The notes under the pieces were generated by a model, which saw nothing but the letters and a program-made list of their open reading frames with translations, made no database searches and was not told the DNA's origin. A DNA stretch of 64,000 nucleotides from Cryptomeria japonica (Eukaryota > Streptophyta > Pinopsida > Cupressales > Cupressaceae), in the NCBI RefSeq assembly GCF_030272615.1, contig NC_081414.1, positions 233,728,733 to 233,792,732 of the forward strand, read 5' to 3'. The translations under genes and the position numbers were made by a program. This document shows, piece by piece, positions 22,877-35,629 of this stretch (the first letter of the stretch is position 1; the number at the start of each line of letters is the position of its first letter).

Positions 22877-24411
22877 ATGAATGCTAGAATGTGTTTGGTA
22901 GATGGAATAAAATTCTTAGATGGTTTGAGACATGAGAATGTGTGTTTTGCCTTAATTCCTAAGAAGACTGAGAGACTGAAACCAAAAGGAGAACATGGAA
23001 AAGAGATAAGAGATTTGCTGACAAAACATGAAGACATCATTTCAGATAATGTGTCTGATGGATTGCCACCTATTATAAGTATTAGCCATTGCATGGACTT
23101 GGTTCCCAGAGCTAGTTTACCTAACAAAGTTGTACATCGGTTGAAACCGAGAGAGAATAAAGAACCAAATAGACAAGTGCAGGAGTTGTTGAAGAAAGGT
23201 TTGATCAGGGAAAGTTTGAGCCCTTGTGTAGTACCAATAGTATTAGCAACTAAGAAGAATGGATAATGGAGGATGTGTACTGATTCAAGAGCAATAAATA
23301 AGATCACAGTGAAATACTAGTTTCCTTTGCCTAGGATGGATGACATAATTGAGTGTTTGAGTGGAGCAAAATACTTTACAAAGATAGATTTGAAGAGTGG
23401 ATATCATCAGATTAGGATCAGAGAAGGTGATGAATGGAAGACAACATTTAAGACAAATGAAGGACTGTATGAATGGTTGGTGATGCCTTTTGGATTGACT
23501 AATGCACCGAGTACTTTCATGAGGCTGATGAATGAGGTATTGAAGAAATTCTTGGGTAAGTTTGTTATTGTGTATTGGGATGACATTCTTATTTTTAGTA
23601 TGACAAGAGAAGAATATTTGTTGTAATTAATTCAAGTTTTGCAGAGATTGAGAAAAGAGAAGTTGTTGATCAATATCAAGAAGTATAATTTCATGAAGGA
23701 TGAGTTAGTCTATTTGGGATTTGTGATATTAGAGGATGGTTTTAAGATGGACCCAGAGAAAGTGAAAGCAATAGTTGAATGGCCTACATCAAAAAGCATT
23801 GGAGAGGTAAGATCATTTCATTGATTGGTTAGTTTTTACTGGAAGTTTATCAAAAATTTCAGTTCATTTTGTAACCCTATGACTGAGACCATGAGAGGAG
23901 ATCGGAAGGAATTCAAGTGGACCACCAGGGCAAACAAAAGTTTTAAATTGTTGAAGCAAAAAGTGACTGAGCAGCCTGTGTTAGCTTCACCGGATTTCAA
24001 TAAAGTATGTCAAGTAGATTGTGATGCAAGTGGAACAACAATAGGAGCAGTCTTGAGTCAAGAAGGAAGAGCAGTAGCCTATTTCAGTGTGAAATTGAAT
24101 GATGCCTGGAGGATATATTCATTGTATGATCAAGAGTTTTATGTCATAGTTCAAGCCTTGAAGAAGTGGAAACATTACTTGTTGCCTAAGGAGTTTTTGT
24201 TGTATGCATATCATCAAGCTTTGCAGTATTTGAATAGTCAAAGTAAGTTGAATCAGAGACATATGAGATGGGTATAACTCTTGCAAAGTTACACCTTTGT
24301 GTTGAAGCATAGAAGTGGGAAATCTAACAAAGTTGTTGATGCATTGAGTAGGAGAAGGAATTTGTTGACAAAGATGAGAATGATAGTATTAGGATTTGAG
24401 GATTTGAAGAT
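22877..24411 (+). pseudogene. Gypsy element 1, reverse transcriptase and RNase H
   Basis: Follows protease in the usual gypsy order. RT core: [13 protein letters not shown] (23380), [12 protein letters not shown] (23486) and the active site as YWDD (about 23574) instead of the usual Y-x-DD with a small residue. RNase H begins with CDASGTTIGAVLSQ (24018) and continues DQEFYVIVQALKKWKHYL. The frame is interrupted by several in-frame stops (for example 23264, 23317, 23624, 23822). Its job was copying element RNA into DNA; it cannot be made now as one protein. Confidence 0.87.
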
Positions 24412-25850
24412 TTGAAGACCTTGTATGATGAAGACCCAGATTTTGCAGAACCTTGGAAATCATGTAGAGAACCGGTTATGGTAGACAGAAGAAAATGGTT
24501 AGATTACTTCATTCAGGATGGGATGTTATTCAAAGGATTTCAGTTGTGCATACCGAAGAGTTCTATGAGGGAGAATTTGATAAAGGAGAAACACAATGGA
24601 GGACCATCTGGACATTTTGGCATTGACAAAATAGTAGCTTTGGTGAGTGAGTAGTACTTTTAGCCCTAGATTCATAAGGATGTTAAGAGATATGTGCAAA
24701 GTTGTAGATTTTGTCAAGTTGCAAAAGGTAGTACGGTCAGAATGTGGGATTGTATAAAGATTTGACAATACCAGTAAGACCTTGGGAGGATATAAGCATG
24801 GATTTTGTACTTGGATTTCCTAAGACACCGAGAGGGAATGATTCTATATTTGTGGTAGTGGATAGATTCTCGAAAATGGGTCATTTCATACCTTGTAAGA
24901 AGACATCAGATGCATTGCATGTAGCAGACCTATTTTTCAAGGAAGTGGTGAGATTGCATGGATTACCTAAGAGCATACTTTTAGACATAGATACTAAGTT
25001 TGTTGGCTATTTTTAGAGAAAACTTTGGAAGAAGATGAAGATAGATTTGAAGTTCAATTCTACTTTTCATCCACAGACTGATGGACAGACAAAATTTGTT
25101 AACTAGAGTTTGGGAAATTTGTTGAGATGTTTAGTGGGAGATTAAACTATAAGTTGGGATTTGATTCTTGCATAAGCAGAGTTTGCCTACAACAATTCAG
25201 TGAATAGAAGTACTGGAAGAACACCTTTTGAGATTGTTACCAGAGTGCATCCTAGAGGTATATTAGAATTGAGAGGCAGTAGCAGTCAAGACCAGAGGAG
25301 TTCAGAAGCAGAAGACTTTGCAGATCACATGGAAACATTGCATATTCAGGTTAAGTAGCATTTGGAAGACATGAACTTCAAGTATAAGGATAAGGAAGAT
25401 GAGAAGATGAGACATAAGGAATTTGAAGTTGGCAATAAACTAATGGTATATCTGAGAAAAGAGAGATTCCTAGTTGGAAATTATAATAAGTTGCAGATGA
25501 AGTTTGGATGACCTTGTAGGATTTTGAGGAAGTTTAGTTTTGGAAATGCATATGAAGTGGAGTTACCGGATAGTCTAAGTATTTCACCTATATTCAACAT
25601 TATAGACCTTCATGAGTACCACAAACAAGAATTGAATGAGGACAATATTGTAGAATTGGAGAAACAGTTATCCCAGAAGGAACCAGATCAAATTGAAGAG
25701 ATTTTGGACAATAGGATTGGGTGTAGTACCCAGAGTAGTGAGTATAAGGAATATCTTGTGAAGTGGAAGGATAGACCAGTTGAAGATTCATCATGGATTT
25801 CTCAAGTAGAGGTAGATTGCCTTGGTTTCCCTTTGACCCTGATAAAGTGA
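24412..25850 (+). pseudogene. Gypsy element 1, integrase with chromodomain
   Basis: Integrase zinc region: HNGGPSGHFG at about 24590, then CRFCQVAKG after stops. Core: [10 protein letters not shown] (catalytic Asp) at 24793, LLDIDTKF (second Asp) at 24976, and HPQTDGQTKFVN at 25074, where the catalytic Glu is now Lys. The C-terminus carries a chromodomain, IEEILDNRIG...YLVKWKDRPVEDSSW (25690-25800), which assigns the element to the chromoviruses (Tekay-like is possible). Chromodomains usually steer integration by reading histone marks. Confidence 0.87.
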
Positions 25851-25883
25851 CAGGCTCACTTTTTTTCAATAACCCTAGATGTC

Positions 25884-26657
25884 TGATGCAGGAGCATCCT
25901 CAGTTTATTGCAATCTTGCATCAACCAAAAACATTTTCCTTTTTGTTTAATTTATGTTTGTAGTTTTAGTTTTCCTTTATGTGTGTCTTGGTTTTGGCTC
26001 ATCAGATCCTGTGGAGTTGTATTCTACTTGAAGACTTGATCATATTTCTTTCTTCCAAACCTCATCGCATTTGGATAATTTTTCAGGCAAGATATCGCTA
26101 CCGTTTTTCATGATAGTTTCTTGTTACTAGTTGCCTGAGACCTATTCTGGTGATCTACCGAAACCCCTTCTGAAGTTTATGGAGCCTTGGGCATTGTTTC
26201 CAATGTTCCTTGGTGTGTGTCCAACCTTTTCCTATGATCTACGTTTCATCCTTTGGATTTTTCAAAGGAATCTCTTGGTAGAGGCCGACCTTGTTATTTT
26301 ACATGTTAGGTCTTGTTCTTTGGGTTTTGATCCCTTTTGGGCTGATTGGATCCTCTGGATTGATATATATTTATAATTACGCATTAGAATGGAATCAATG
26401 AGAATCAATAAGAGAGTCAAGTAGCTAGATCATGCGTAAAAGATAGATTATAAGATTTAAGGCCCCGGTTCTAATCTATTCTACCGGGCCTGTGAGTCGG
26501 TATCTTGTAACCTTGTTGTTATGGAGTAGAATTTCATACAATAAAACAATCTATTATGCATTGCCTCCATCATATCTTTGTATTTTTGTTGTGTTTACTC
26601 TTGCTGGTCGGTTCGAATTGATCTCTTTGAGGTCCCTCCTCACCAGTGACTGCTTCA
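25884..26657 (+). repeat. Gypsy LTR between copies 1 and 2 (774 bp)
   Basis: Starts TGATGCAGGAGCATCC after the chromodomain stop and ends CCAGTGACTGCTTCA. Homologous to 28197-29006 throughout. The next base begins RNase H coding sequence of copy 2 rather than a primer site. Confidence 0.82.
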
Positions 26658-28190
26658 GTTGCAGATGCATTGAGTAGATGGAGGAACATGCTGACAGAGA
26701 TGAGTGGAGATATTAGGTTTTGAGGAATTGAATAACTTGTATGGGGATGACCAAATTTTGAAAAAAGATTGGAAATCATGTAAGGAACCAGTTATAATGG
26801 ACAAAAGTAAGTGGTTGGATTATTTTATTCAGGATGAGAATTTGTTTAGAGGAGCTCAGTTGTGCATACCTACGAGTTCTATGAGGGAGAATCTGATAAA
26901 GGAGAAGCATAGTGGAGGATTAGTCGGACACTTTGGTGTTGATAAGACAATGGCATTGATTAGTGAGAATTAATTTTGACCTTAGATTCATAAGGATGTC
27001 AAGAAATTTGTGCAGAGCTGTAGAATTTGTCAACTTACAAAAGGTAGTAGTCAAAATGTTGGATTGTACAAGTCATTGACAGTTTCGAAGAGACCTTCGG
27101 AGGACATAAGCATGGATTTTATACTTGGCTTTCCTAAGACACATAGAGGGAATGATTCTATATTTGTGGTGGTAGATAGATTCTCAAAGATGGCACATTT
27201 CATACCCTATAAGAAGACAACAAATGCACTGCATGTTTCTGACCTATTTTTCAAGGAAGTGGTGAAATTACATGGATTACCTAAGAGCATAGTTTCTGAC
27301 AGAGATACTAACTTTTTTGGATATTTTTGGAGAACACTTTGAAATAAGATGAAGACAGATTTGAAGTTCAGTTCTACTTTTCACCTATAGAATAATGGAG
27401 AAACAGAGGTAGTGAATACACATTTGGGAAATTTGTTGAGATGCTTAGTTGGAGAGAAAATTGGAAGTGGGGAATTGATTCTTGCACAAGCAGAATTTGC
27501 CTATAATAGTTTAGTGAACAGGAGTACCGGAAGAAAACATTTTGAGATTGGTATCGGACCACATCCTAGAGGCATATCCGAATTGAGAGACATTAGTAAT
27601 GAAGATAAAAGGAATGTAGAACTAGAAGAATTTATAGAGCATATGAAGACAATACATACTCAAGTCAAACAACATTTGGATGACATGAACAACAAATATA
27701 AGGAAAAATCATATGAAAAGAGGAGATATAAGGAATTTGAAGTTAGAGATGAAGTGATGGTGTATCTGAGAAAAGAAATATTTCCAGTCGGAACCTATAA
27801 CAAATTGAAGATGAGGAAGTTTTGACATTATAAGATCTTGAAGAAATTCAGTTCCAGAAATGCATATGAAGTGGAGTTACCAGAAAGTTTGGGTATTTCA
27901 CCTATTTTCAACATTACAGACCTACACCAGTATCATGAGATAGAATTCAATGAGGACATTGTTGCAAACTTGGAGAAGCAGATACCCCAAAGGGAACTAT
28001 ATCAGATTGAAGATATTTTGGACAGTAGGATTGGACGTAGCACCCAGAGCAACCAATATAGAGAGTATCTTGTGAAGTGGAAGGACAAACTAGTTGAAGA
28101 TTAATCATGGATTTGTCAAACAGAGGTAGACTGAATTGGTTTTCCTCTGACCCCAACAAAGTGAGGGACTCACTTTTTTCAACAACCTCG
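26658..28190 (+). pseudogene. Gypsy element 2, truncated: RNase H end, integrase, chromodomain
   Basis: Begins abruptly at VADALSR, the RNase H/integrase linker seen in copy 1 at about 24336, directly against the LTR. Integrase: HSGGLVGHFG and CRICQLTKG zinc residues, [21 protein letters not shown] and NNGETEVVN, so the D-D-E triad is kept apart from in-frame stops. Chromodomain: IEDILDSRIG...YLVKWKDKLVED (28005-28104). The copy is less damaged than element 1 in this part. Everything from the primer site through RT is missing. Confidence 0.85.
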
Positions 28191-28196
28191 GTTGTC

Positions 28197-29006
28197 TGAT
28201 GCAGGAGCATACCTGGTTCATGGCAATCTTGCATCAACCAAAAACATTTTCTTTCAGTTTTTTCCTATTTTACAGTTTTAGAATTTCATTTTGTGTTTCT
28301 TTGCATTTGCTCACCGGATCTTATGGACCTGGATTTTGATTGTGGACATGTTTATTTTCCTTATCCTAAGTCTATGGGACTTTTGGATCTTTTTCCTGCA
28401 AGTTATTGCTTCCAAAATCTGAGACAGTTTTCTAGCTTAGAACACCGGAACCTCTTTGACCTATTTGGCTATTGGCAGATCTTGTGAATCACTTATGTAG
28501 CTTGTAGAGCTTTAGTTTGTTGTTTCCAACATTCCTCGGTGTGAGGTCGACCTTCGCTTGTGTCTGCACTTCATTCTATGAATTTTTCAGAAGGATCTGA
28601 TTGGGGGAGGTGGACCTTGTTGTTTTACATGTTTCATCTTGTTCTTCGGAATTTGTTCCATCTTGGGCTGAAGAAGATCATTCTTGATCATATAAATCAA
28701 TATAATTAGTTATATAGCAAGTATTGATTAGGACATAGAATAATAATCCTGAGGTTAGGAGGTCTAGAGTTGGCTCACATTATTTCTTGACCCTGAATGT
28801 TGCATAACAGGCATGTTTAGTATTCAGGTCTGTGATTCAAATCTTGTGAGCCTGCATGTTGCCAGTAATTTATAATTATTTTTCACAATATAATATAGTT
28901 TATTTTTGCATTGCCTCAATCACATTGAATTTTTTCTGTTGTGTAACTCTTGTTGCATGGTCCAGACTGTTCTCTTTGAGGACTCTCCCACCATGACTAC
29001 ACCACA
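28197..29006 (+). repeat. Gypsy 3' LTR, second (810 bp)
   Basis: Starts TGATGCAGGAGCATACC and ends ATGACTACACCACA. Pairs with 25884-26657, with many substitutions and small indels. No target duplication could be established because the left end of the array is missing. Confidence 0.8.
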
Positions 29007-29430
29007 TTGATTCATTGGAGCTCAAAAGACATTCCAATGATAGACAGGGCTCTTGCGAGTTGATTGTTCGACTTCCAATTCATCAGATCCACATAAGCAA
29101 CTACGCAAGTGCCAAAAGAACCTTTGACCATTTCAACTCATTGGTTTGTTGGAGCCTGAAAAAATCTCCAATGATAGTGATAGCTCCACCAACATGGGCA
29201 AGGCCCATTGACATAAAGTTGCGACATAACCAATTGAAATAGGCCCACATACATTGTTAATACTCGAGTCACTAGATCGTTGGGGCTCAAAAGAGCACCC
29301 AATAGGGAAAGATGTTGAAACAAGATAGCTTTAGTACCCCACTCCATGTGACCTCAGCATTGCAAGTTATTGGATCATTAGGGCTTGAAAAGGCACCCAA
29401 CAACAATGGAAGCTCCAACGAGTGGGGCCA
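29007..29430. repeat. Degenerate ~120-bp tandem repeat
   Basis: Four diverged copies of a phrase TTGG(A/G)GCTCAAAAGACA(T/C)(T/C)CCAA followed by an A/G-rich segment, at about 29014, 29146, 29279 and 29376. Each phrase has complementary outer ends (TTGG...CCAA). Confidence 0.6.
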
Positions 29431-29959
29431 ATCACTTAAAGAAATTCAAATGCATGTGGAGACAACTACATTCACTAGGACATGAAAGGGTGAAGGGGTC
29501 ATAAAGTTCTAAATGTAAAGTAATTACTTGACACTTTAGACCTAGGAGAGATTATAGTGATTGGCTAGGAAAAAAAACTAATACATGGGGTCGGTAGCCT
29601 CAATGGAAAAGAACACATAAGTTGTTACTTTGAAAAGGAATTCACCAAGCCAACCAGACACTGAAGAAATATAATGTCACAACACAAAAGCCAAAGGTTT
29701 AGGGTTTAGGACCTGGGCAAAAAAAATTAAATACCCCAATGAATTTTAAATGGAAAACTAAGGCAAAACCAAGACACAAAATCATGAAAATTTGACAATC
29801 CCAATATATAGAATCTCCCAACCATATTATTGTATGTGCAACAAAAGATCAACCGAAATGCATGTATCACTATCCCTACATTGGACTTAAATACATCCAT
29901 TAGTATTCATTATGCAACTTCTTCTTAGAATTCCATTGTCCTTCTTTTGCCTTTGAGAC
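29431..29959. other. No gene seen
   Basis: AT-rich sequence. A GGTTTAGGGTTTAGG phrase near 29696 resembles two plant telomere units but is isolated. Confidence 0.4.
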
Positions 29960-30660
29960 ATAGAGTTGTGTCCATCTTGCAAAAAAATTGGGAGTTTTAT
30001 CTTTCTCAAGTGCATATATCATGTGCTAATTATTATGATAAGTGAGTTCTAGAATACCTCTTTTGCACATTTCATAACTCTCCATTGTGTTTTATAATCC
30101 TTATCTCACGTGTAATCATGATCTCTCACTCCTTGGACATGTCCTTGTTGTGAAGAAACATATGCCAAACATCCTTCAATTCAAGGAGAAATTCATTTTT
30201 CATATCTATTGCCTAGTCTGCTACATAGCTTGCCAATTTATTCCCTTTTGTATGTACATGTAAAATGCAAAACTCTTCAACTTTCCTTGAGACCTACCAA
30301 ATTGGTGTGTTCCATTTTTTCAATTTCTAGTTTGGAGTACTTTTTCTTCAAATAGAATTTATATTAATTTGTGAATATCCTTCTAGATGGATTCTATTAA
30401 TTTATATTTCTTGTAGAGTGTCACACCTAACAAGGTTGCTTGAAAATTAGCCCCATTATTGGTGCCTTTGGGAGTTTCTTGGTAACTAACACCTAAAAAT
30501 TTCCCTCCTCGTCCTTGATCACACATCCTACACTTGAGAGACCTAGATTGCTACGAGAAACACAATCAAAATTATCTTTAACCCATCCTTGTTTTAGGAG
30601 GATCCATCAAGCGTTATCTCTAGGTTTTAAAGCCCAATTAAGCTGCTCACCCTATAAATA
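29960..30660 (-). pseudogene. RNase H-like remnant, LINE type
   Basis: The minus strand reads GWVKDNFDCVSRSNLGLSSV (30520-30580) and GCVIKDEEGNF, followed after a frameshift by NNGANFQATLLG. This matches the start of plant LINE or RNase H-like proteins (W-V-K-x-N-x-D-G-x-S-x-G-N-x-G), with the catalytic DG changed to DC and GN to SN. The remainder is a string of stops and frameshifts. It is separate from the LINE at 32760-52631. Confidence 0.55.
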
Positions 30661-32758
30661 GAGGGATATGTCAGACTACTATTGCTTACACATATACTCT
30701 TATATATAATATATAGAGATCAAAGAAATATTATTATACACATTAACTTATATAGAATATGTATTATATTTATATATTAATTATATAGACATAATATTAT
30801 TTATTTATAAGAGATTCATGGATGCTCATGTCAAAACAAGTGGAATTGTGTATTTCATGACAAAAATAGGAATGTGCTCTCTTGGAAATGTTCACCTTTT
30901 TACCATGACGAAGAAAGAAAAAGTGACATATATAAAGATTGAACATCCCTTTTAGCATAGGCAAAGAGTATAAAACCATCCTTAAAGCTCAAGAAGTCAT
31001 TGAGAAATTTGAAAACATCTGCCCTTCTTAAAAATGTAATCAAAGATCGATTGGAAAACACTAGAAGACTATACATAGTTAAAATTCTTTCCCAAATATT
31101 TCTTCATTTCTATTTTTTAAAAGGAGGATGTACAATACTTTCACTTGTGAATGGGGTCATGCAAAAAGATTAAAAACCTATTTCTATGTCCATTTTTTCT
31201 TGTATTAGGAAGCCCCCTTCATGGGTAAGATTGTATAATTTACTACAGAAATTATCAGCTATGTGCTTGTATTCGAAGGAATTTAGTTGCATATGTTTGT
31301 GTTTTTAGAGTCATTCTATGTAGTATTTGACTAACAAAGCTATAAAGTTTGTCTCTATCACTGATAACACCATTAATAATTTTATGAGCGTGATAACAAA
31401 AGATAATTTAAATAATTTGACGAAAAGAAGATACTTTGAGGATGTTAAAAATTATCAATATTGATGTTTTTATTAAATTTTCTCTTAAGACATGTATCTT
31501 CTCAATAACCATGTTTTTTATCTAAAAAAATATGCATTTGAATATATCTATTCATTTGTCAAATATTAAAACATGCTAATTTTTATTTCAAATTGGTTAA
31601 TAAATATAATCAAATATACATTATGATATCTTACTAGATGTTCCGTCGAAAACATTATAAATATTTCAAAATGATCTGAAAACGACATCATTCTTATCCT
31701 TCCAAAGGTCTTTGTAAACACCTCCAATCTCTCTTTCAATACCATATTTATATTATAATGTCACATTTTGTTGTCAAATAACTATTACATAAATATTTAA
31801 TGAATTGAAAATTGTATTTTTGTTTGGTTGATTATATATGTGTGTATTTGTATAGATCAGCATCTCCAGTTGTGCACACACAACTATTCAATAAGTTAAT
31901 ATGCACACCACTGCTTGATTGACACTCAAAAGATATTCATGTGCTAGTTAACAAAAGCCAAAACAAATCACCAAAATATAATGAAATGGAAAGGGAAAGA
32001 TGATAAAATATTTCAATATAAATCATAACAACAAGTTGGCTGATAAGAAAATAGCATGGAAAAATCCTCAACTTTGATAACCAAATTCCGAACTCTCTAC
32101 AATCCAGCCGTTTTTTTTTGTTTTTGCTGAAATTTAATATAAATTTTATAACAAGTGTGAATGTGACAAATTAATGGGAAATTTATCGTATACTTTCTTT
32201 ACAAACATGATTCTATGATTGATAATGATAATGATTAATGTACTGTAAAGAAAGAAAAAAAAAGTCACTTGGAGACGTCTATTCTGATAGTTGTATTGAT
32301 GTCGAGTGGAATAATTTAAGTGGAGATGTAGAGTGGCCTAGAAATTGATCTCCACTCAGATCTCTTGATCAACAAAAGATTGCATTATATTTTGTACAAC
32401 TCTTAAGATGTAAAACGTTTTGTGTGTAAAGTGGCATAAGGGAAGACAAATAACGCCTAAGCACTACTTCCATGGAGCTTTCCTCGTAGGAGATTCCTTG
32501 AAAGTGATATATTATGCTCTCATAATCAACAAGGAAAAGGAGACTTTTTATTGTGGGGAAGCTGTAAAATTGTTATAGATTTTTTAATCATTGAAGAGTG
32601 AATTTTATAGATTTTTTATCATTGAAGAGTGAGCATCAAAGATTTTTTAATCATTGATTAATACGATATTTAAATAGAGTCGAAATACAATGACATAAAA
32701 TATCTCATGTGAATATTTTAATTTTATCTATTTTTTAAATATATATGATTCACATATA
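30661..32758. other. AT-rich intergenic stretch, no gene
   Basis: No convincing open frame or array. Contains a short duplicated phrase GATTTTTTAATCATTGA-type at 32575-32660. Confidence 0.5.
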
Positions 32759-32771
32759 ATTTTTTTTTTAT
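32759..32771 (-). other. LINE poly(A) tail
   Basis: A run of A on the minus strand directly after the 3' untranslated region, as expected for target-primed insertion. Confidence 0.7.
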
Positions 32772-32981
32772 ATTGCATATAAGGAGAAAAGACTATTACA
32801 AAGGCATGTATCATTTTTCTACATGGACCACAGGTCCAAAGTTTAGAAGATTACTATGAGCTATAAACATAGATGTAAAGAGTTATACATATGATACTAT
32901 AAAGCATAATTTCAAAAAAGAACACAATGCTCATATTTGCCAAACTGAAATGCTATGTCCATATCACGGTAGCGTTTGCTC

Positions 32982-33952
32982 CTAAACTACTTCCATCCAA
33001 GTAGTCCACCCCAGGGGATCCTCCATCCACATAGCTTGCTTGCCTTTGAGTAGTTGTGAGAGCATCTGAATCTGGTCTTTAACTGGGTCTCTAACTTTGG
33101 CAACCTCTAGTCCAAGGCTCTCCATTGCTAGGTCAACGTCTTGCTTTCCTCTTGTTGCCTGCCTCCATTTGAATCCATTCTCCATCTCATGAAGGTACAT
33201 CTTTGCATTTCTATCCTTAATGAACCTAAGGAACTTATGTTTCTCAATATTCATTGTCACAGAGACCTGCAAAAAAATGCGGTGAAGGGTGAGTCCACGA
33301 AAAGACTCAGTAAGGGCCCTCCCTATGCCTTGAAATTTATCTTCATTTCTGATTTTCCATATATACCATAAAATTTTAGTGGAAAGAATATGCCAAAATA
33401 GATTAGTGTCTTTTTTCAGACCCTTAATATACCCAATTAGAACATCAAACACAGTAAACTGGTTAGGAATATAGAGATACCAAATAACAACCATATTTCT
33501 CTAACAATACTACATTCAAAGAAAATGTGTCTAACTGATTCAGGGACCCTGCAAACACTGCAAATATCACAATTATTATTGTCCTTTCTAAAAGGCAGCC
33601 TGTTGATAATCATAAGCCATTTAAAATATTTTTCTTTGGGTGCTACGAGACTACTCCATAATCTTGAAAACACCTTCTGCCACTGTTTTACTAAAAAATC
33701 TACAAGCCATAACTTGTTAATATGTAATATAATGATTCATCATATGTTAGAGTCTTATAAATATTGATAGCTTTGATATTAGACAGAGGTATAGTATTAT
33801 TCCACAAAAAATCCTTACAATTGTCATTAGTAATCTTGCACTTTTTGGGCAACTGAAGGTTACCGCAAGCTTTTTTCATCATGTTATAGGTCCACTTATG
33901 GGAATCTTTCAAATCAAATCAACCTCTGAGGATTTCTCAACTAAGAAGCATG
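32982..33952 (-). pseudogene. LINE ORF2 C-terminus with RT zinc-binding domain
   Basis: Three minus-strand frames form one decayed C-terminus: 33912-33700 (DSHKWTYNMMKKACGN, QLPKKCKIT), 33673-33437 (RLWSSLVAPKEKYFKWLMI...CDICSVCRVPESVRHIFFEC) and 33494-32982. The C-x2-C...H-x3-C spacing with W and RLP matches the zinc-binding domain found after RT in plant L1 elements. The final ~170 residues (WYLYIPNQF...MWMEDPLGWTTW) have no recognised domain. An RNase H, present in some plant LINEs, is not seen here. Confidence 0.8.
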
Positions 33953-34525
33953 TGATGAATAATGATGAACAACAAATACCCTAACTGGTACTGAGAGGGG
34001 GGGTGAATCAGTACATACAAAAACTTCTCTCCGCAACTTATCAAGTTAAAACAATCTTAACTGGTTGTCTTCATTACTGAACTTAACCATGGCAATACCG
34101 GTTAAACATAGTAAGACTTCAGACAATATACACAGGTAAAACTGAATACTTCAAATACATTCAATACTTGATAACTACTTCACCCATAAACATATGCATG
34201 TGGTATATCAGCAATACCATAACCATTAGCTCTGCATGCATAATCAATTAAACAAAGAATACTTAATCATCACATGAAAATGCACAACTCATGACACATA
34301 TTTTTTCACGTGGAAACCCAAATGGGAAAAACCACTGTGGGGATGAATACCCACAAGCTTGTTTTGAACTCTTTTGAAGATCGCTCTGTTAGGAGCCTAG
34401 TCTGGTTAAAGACTTTACAATAAGGTTCTGCTAGGAACCGATCCTATTAAAGATCACCCGGTTAAGGGATGGCTATATACCCTATTAAAGGTTGAAACCC
34501 TGTTAAAGGTTACCTTGCTAGAGGA
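33953..34525 (-). repeat. Copia 3' LTR, distal part
   Basis: Starts TGATGAATAATGATGAAC and matches 44903 onward. Interrupted at 34525 by the 5.0-kb transposon and continued at 39552. Confidence 0.9.
33989..34013. promoter_or_regulatory. U5 stem-loop motif, copia 3' LTR
   Basis: TACTGA and TCAGTA arms around a G-rich loop. The other LTR carries TACTGA ... TTAGTA at 44939-44967, where a G-U pair would keep the arm. Confidence 0.65.
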
Positions 34526-34569
34526 GGGTCAGTGCAAGAAGATGAGTCCACTTTTTGCCCAAAAAGTGG
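34526..34569 (+). repeat. Left TIR and subterminal hairpin
   Basis: TIR 34526-34548, followed at once by a 9-bp-arm hairpin (34548-34569). Confidence 0.82.
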
Positions 34570-35629
34570 AAGTGTTTTCCCTGTTTTTCAGATTTTGTCT
34601 CATTTGAGCTTAAATTTTGAAACACTTAGAGATTGAATCTTGGAAAAAGTCATTAATATAAAAGATAGCCCTCTAAGTGTACTTTCCAAATATGTAATTT
34701 ATTTTAATACCCACATAATAAAAAATAACGTTTTGAATGGAGTTCTAAAAACTATGTTTTAAAAATGCCTATTTTAGGACCATACCATGCATGTGTACAA
34801 CCCACACTTTTTGACACAATTAAAATTATTTTCTCAAACCGTTTTGAGAAATAGTTTGTAACACACTGAAGATTAATGAGCATATTTTTCTGTATTTTTT
34901 TTTCTAACACTTTTTTTTTATTAATTTTTTAATGGTCTTAATTATCTTTTTAAAAATTTAACGTGTACAACCCACATAATTTGACGTAAACTTAACATTT
35001 TTTGAATTTTTTTTAAAATAGAAAATATTTTTGTGTAGATTGATGACATGTAATTTTTTTTCAAAATTCATTAAAATAAAAAAGTTATTAAATTAACAAA
35101 ATTAGTTAATATTTCAAATTTATAGACCTGATTTAGTATAAATTAAATGAAAAATAGTTAAAATAATCAATTTTTAAATAAATTTAAATATTTAGAATCT
35201 AGACAGTATAATCTGAAATGGGTTTAAATTTCGTATAAAAATTCTTTGATTAGAGGCATGTAAACTATTTCAGAAGTTCATATTTGTGCTTTCATTCATG
35301 GAGATTTGAATTTGTAGGTTCATGTCTCAGGTGTGGCCATCCCAGGCCTATCTCGGGCCCAATCCTGAGGCAAGTGGTAGGTTGTGGATTCAAATTCTAC
35401 TGAACGGGGGCCCTTTCCATTTTTTTGCCCGTTGGATTTAATAACGGGCCCCCATTTCTAAATAACCATTAAAAAAAAAAAAAAGACTACATCGATTTAC
35501 CACACTATCATTGAAATCTGTACTGACAAAGATTTTTTACATCATTTGGCAGTACTTTTTAATATTTTTACACGATTTTTTGAAGAACTCGGTAAAAAGG
35601 TATTATTTTTTGAAGAGGAGTTTGTAAAG
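34570..35629. other. Leader of the 5.0-kb transposon
   Basis: AT-rich, no open frame. It has two copies of GTGTACAACCCACA (34793 and 34964). A GGGGGCCC-rich stretch at 35395-35460 recurs near the right end (39340-39490). Confidence 0.5.

Noticed and set aside
29690-29720. Telomere-like GGTTTAGGGTTTAGG
   Set aside because: Two units only; also common as a chance or promoter-associated motif in plants.
35340-35420. tRNA-derived sequence (T-arm-like GGATTCAAATTC)
   Set aside because: Only a B-box-like fragment; no complete cloverleaf or A box could be paired by eye.
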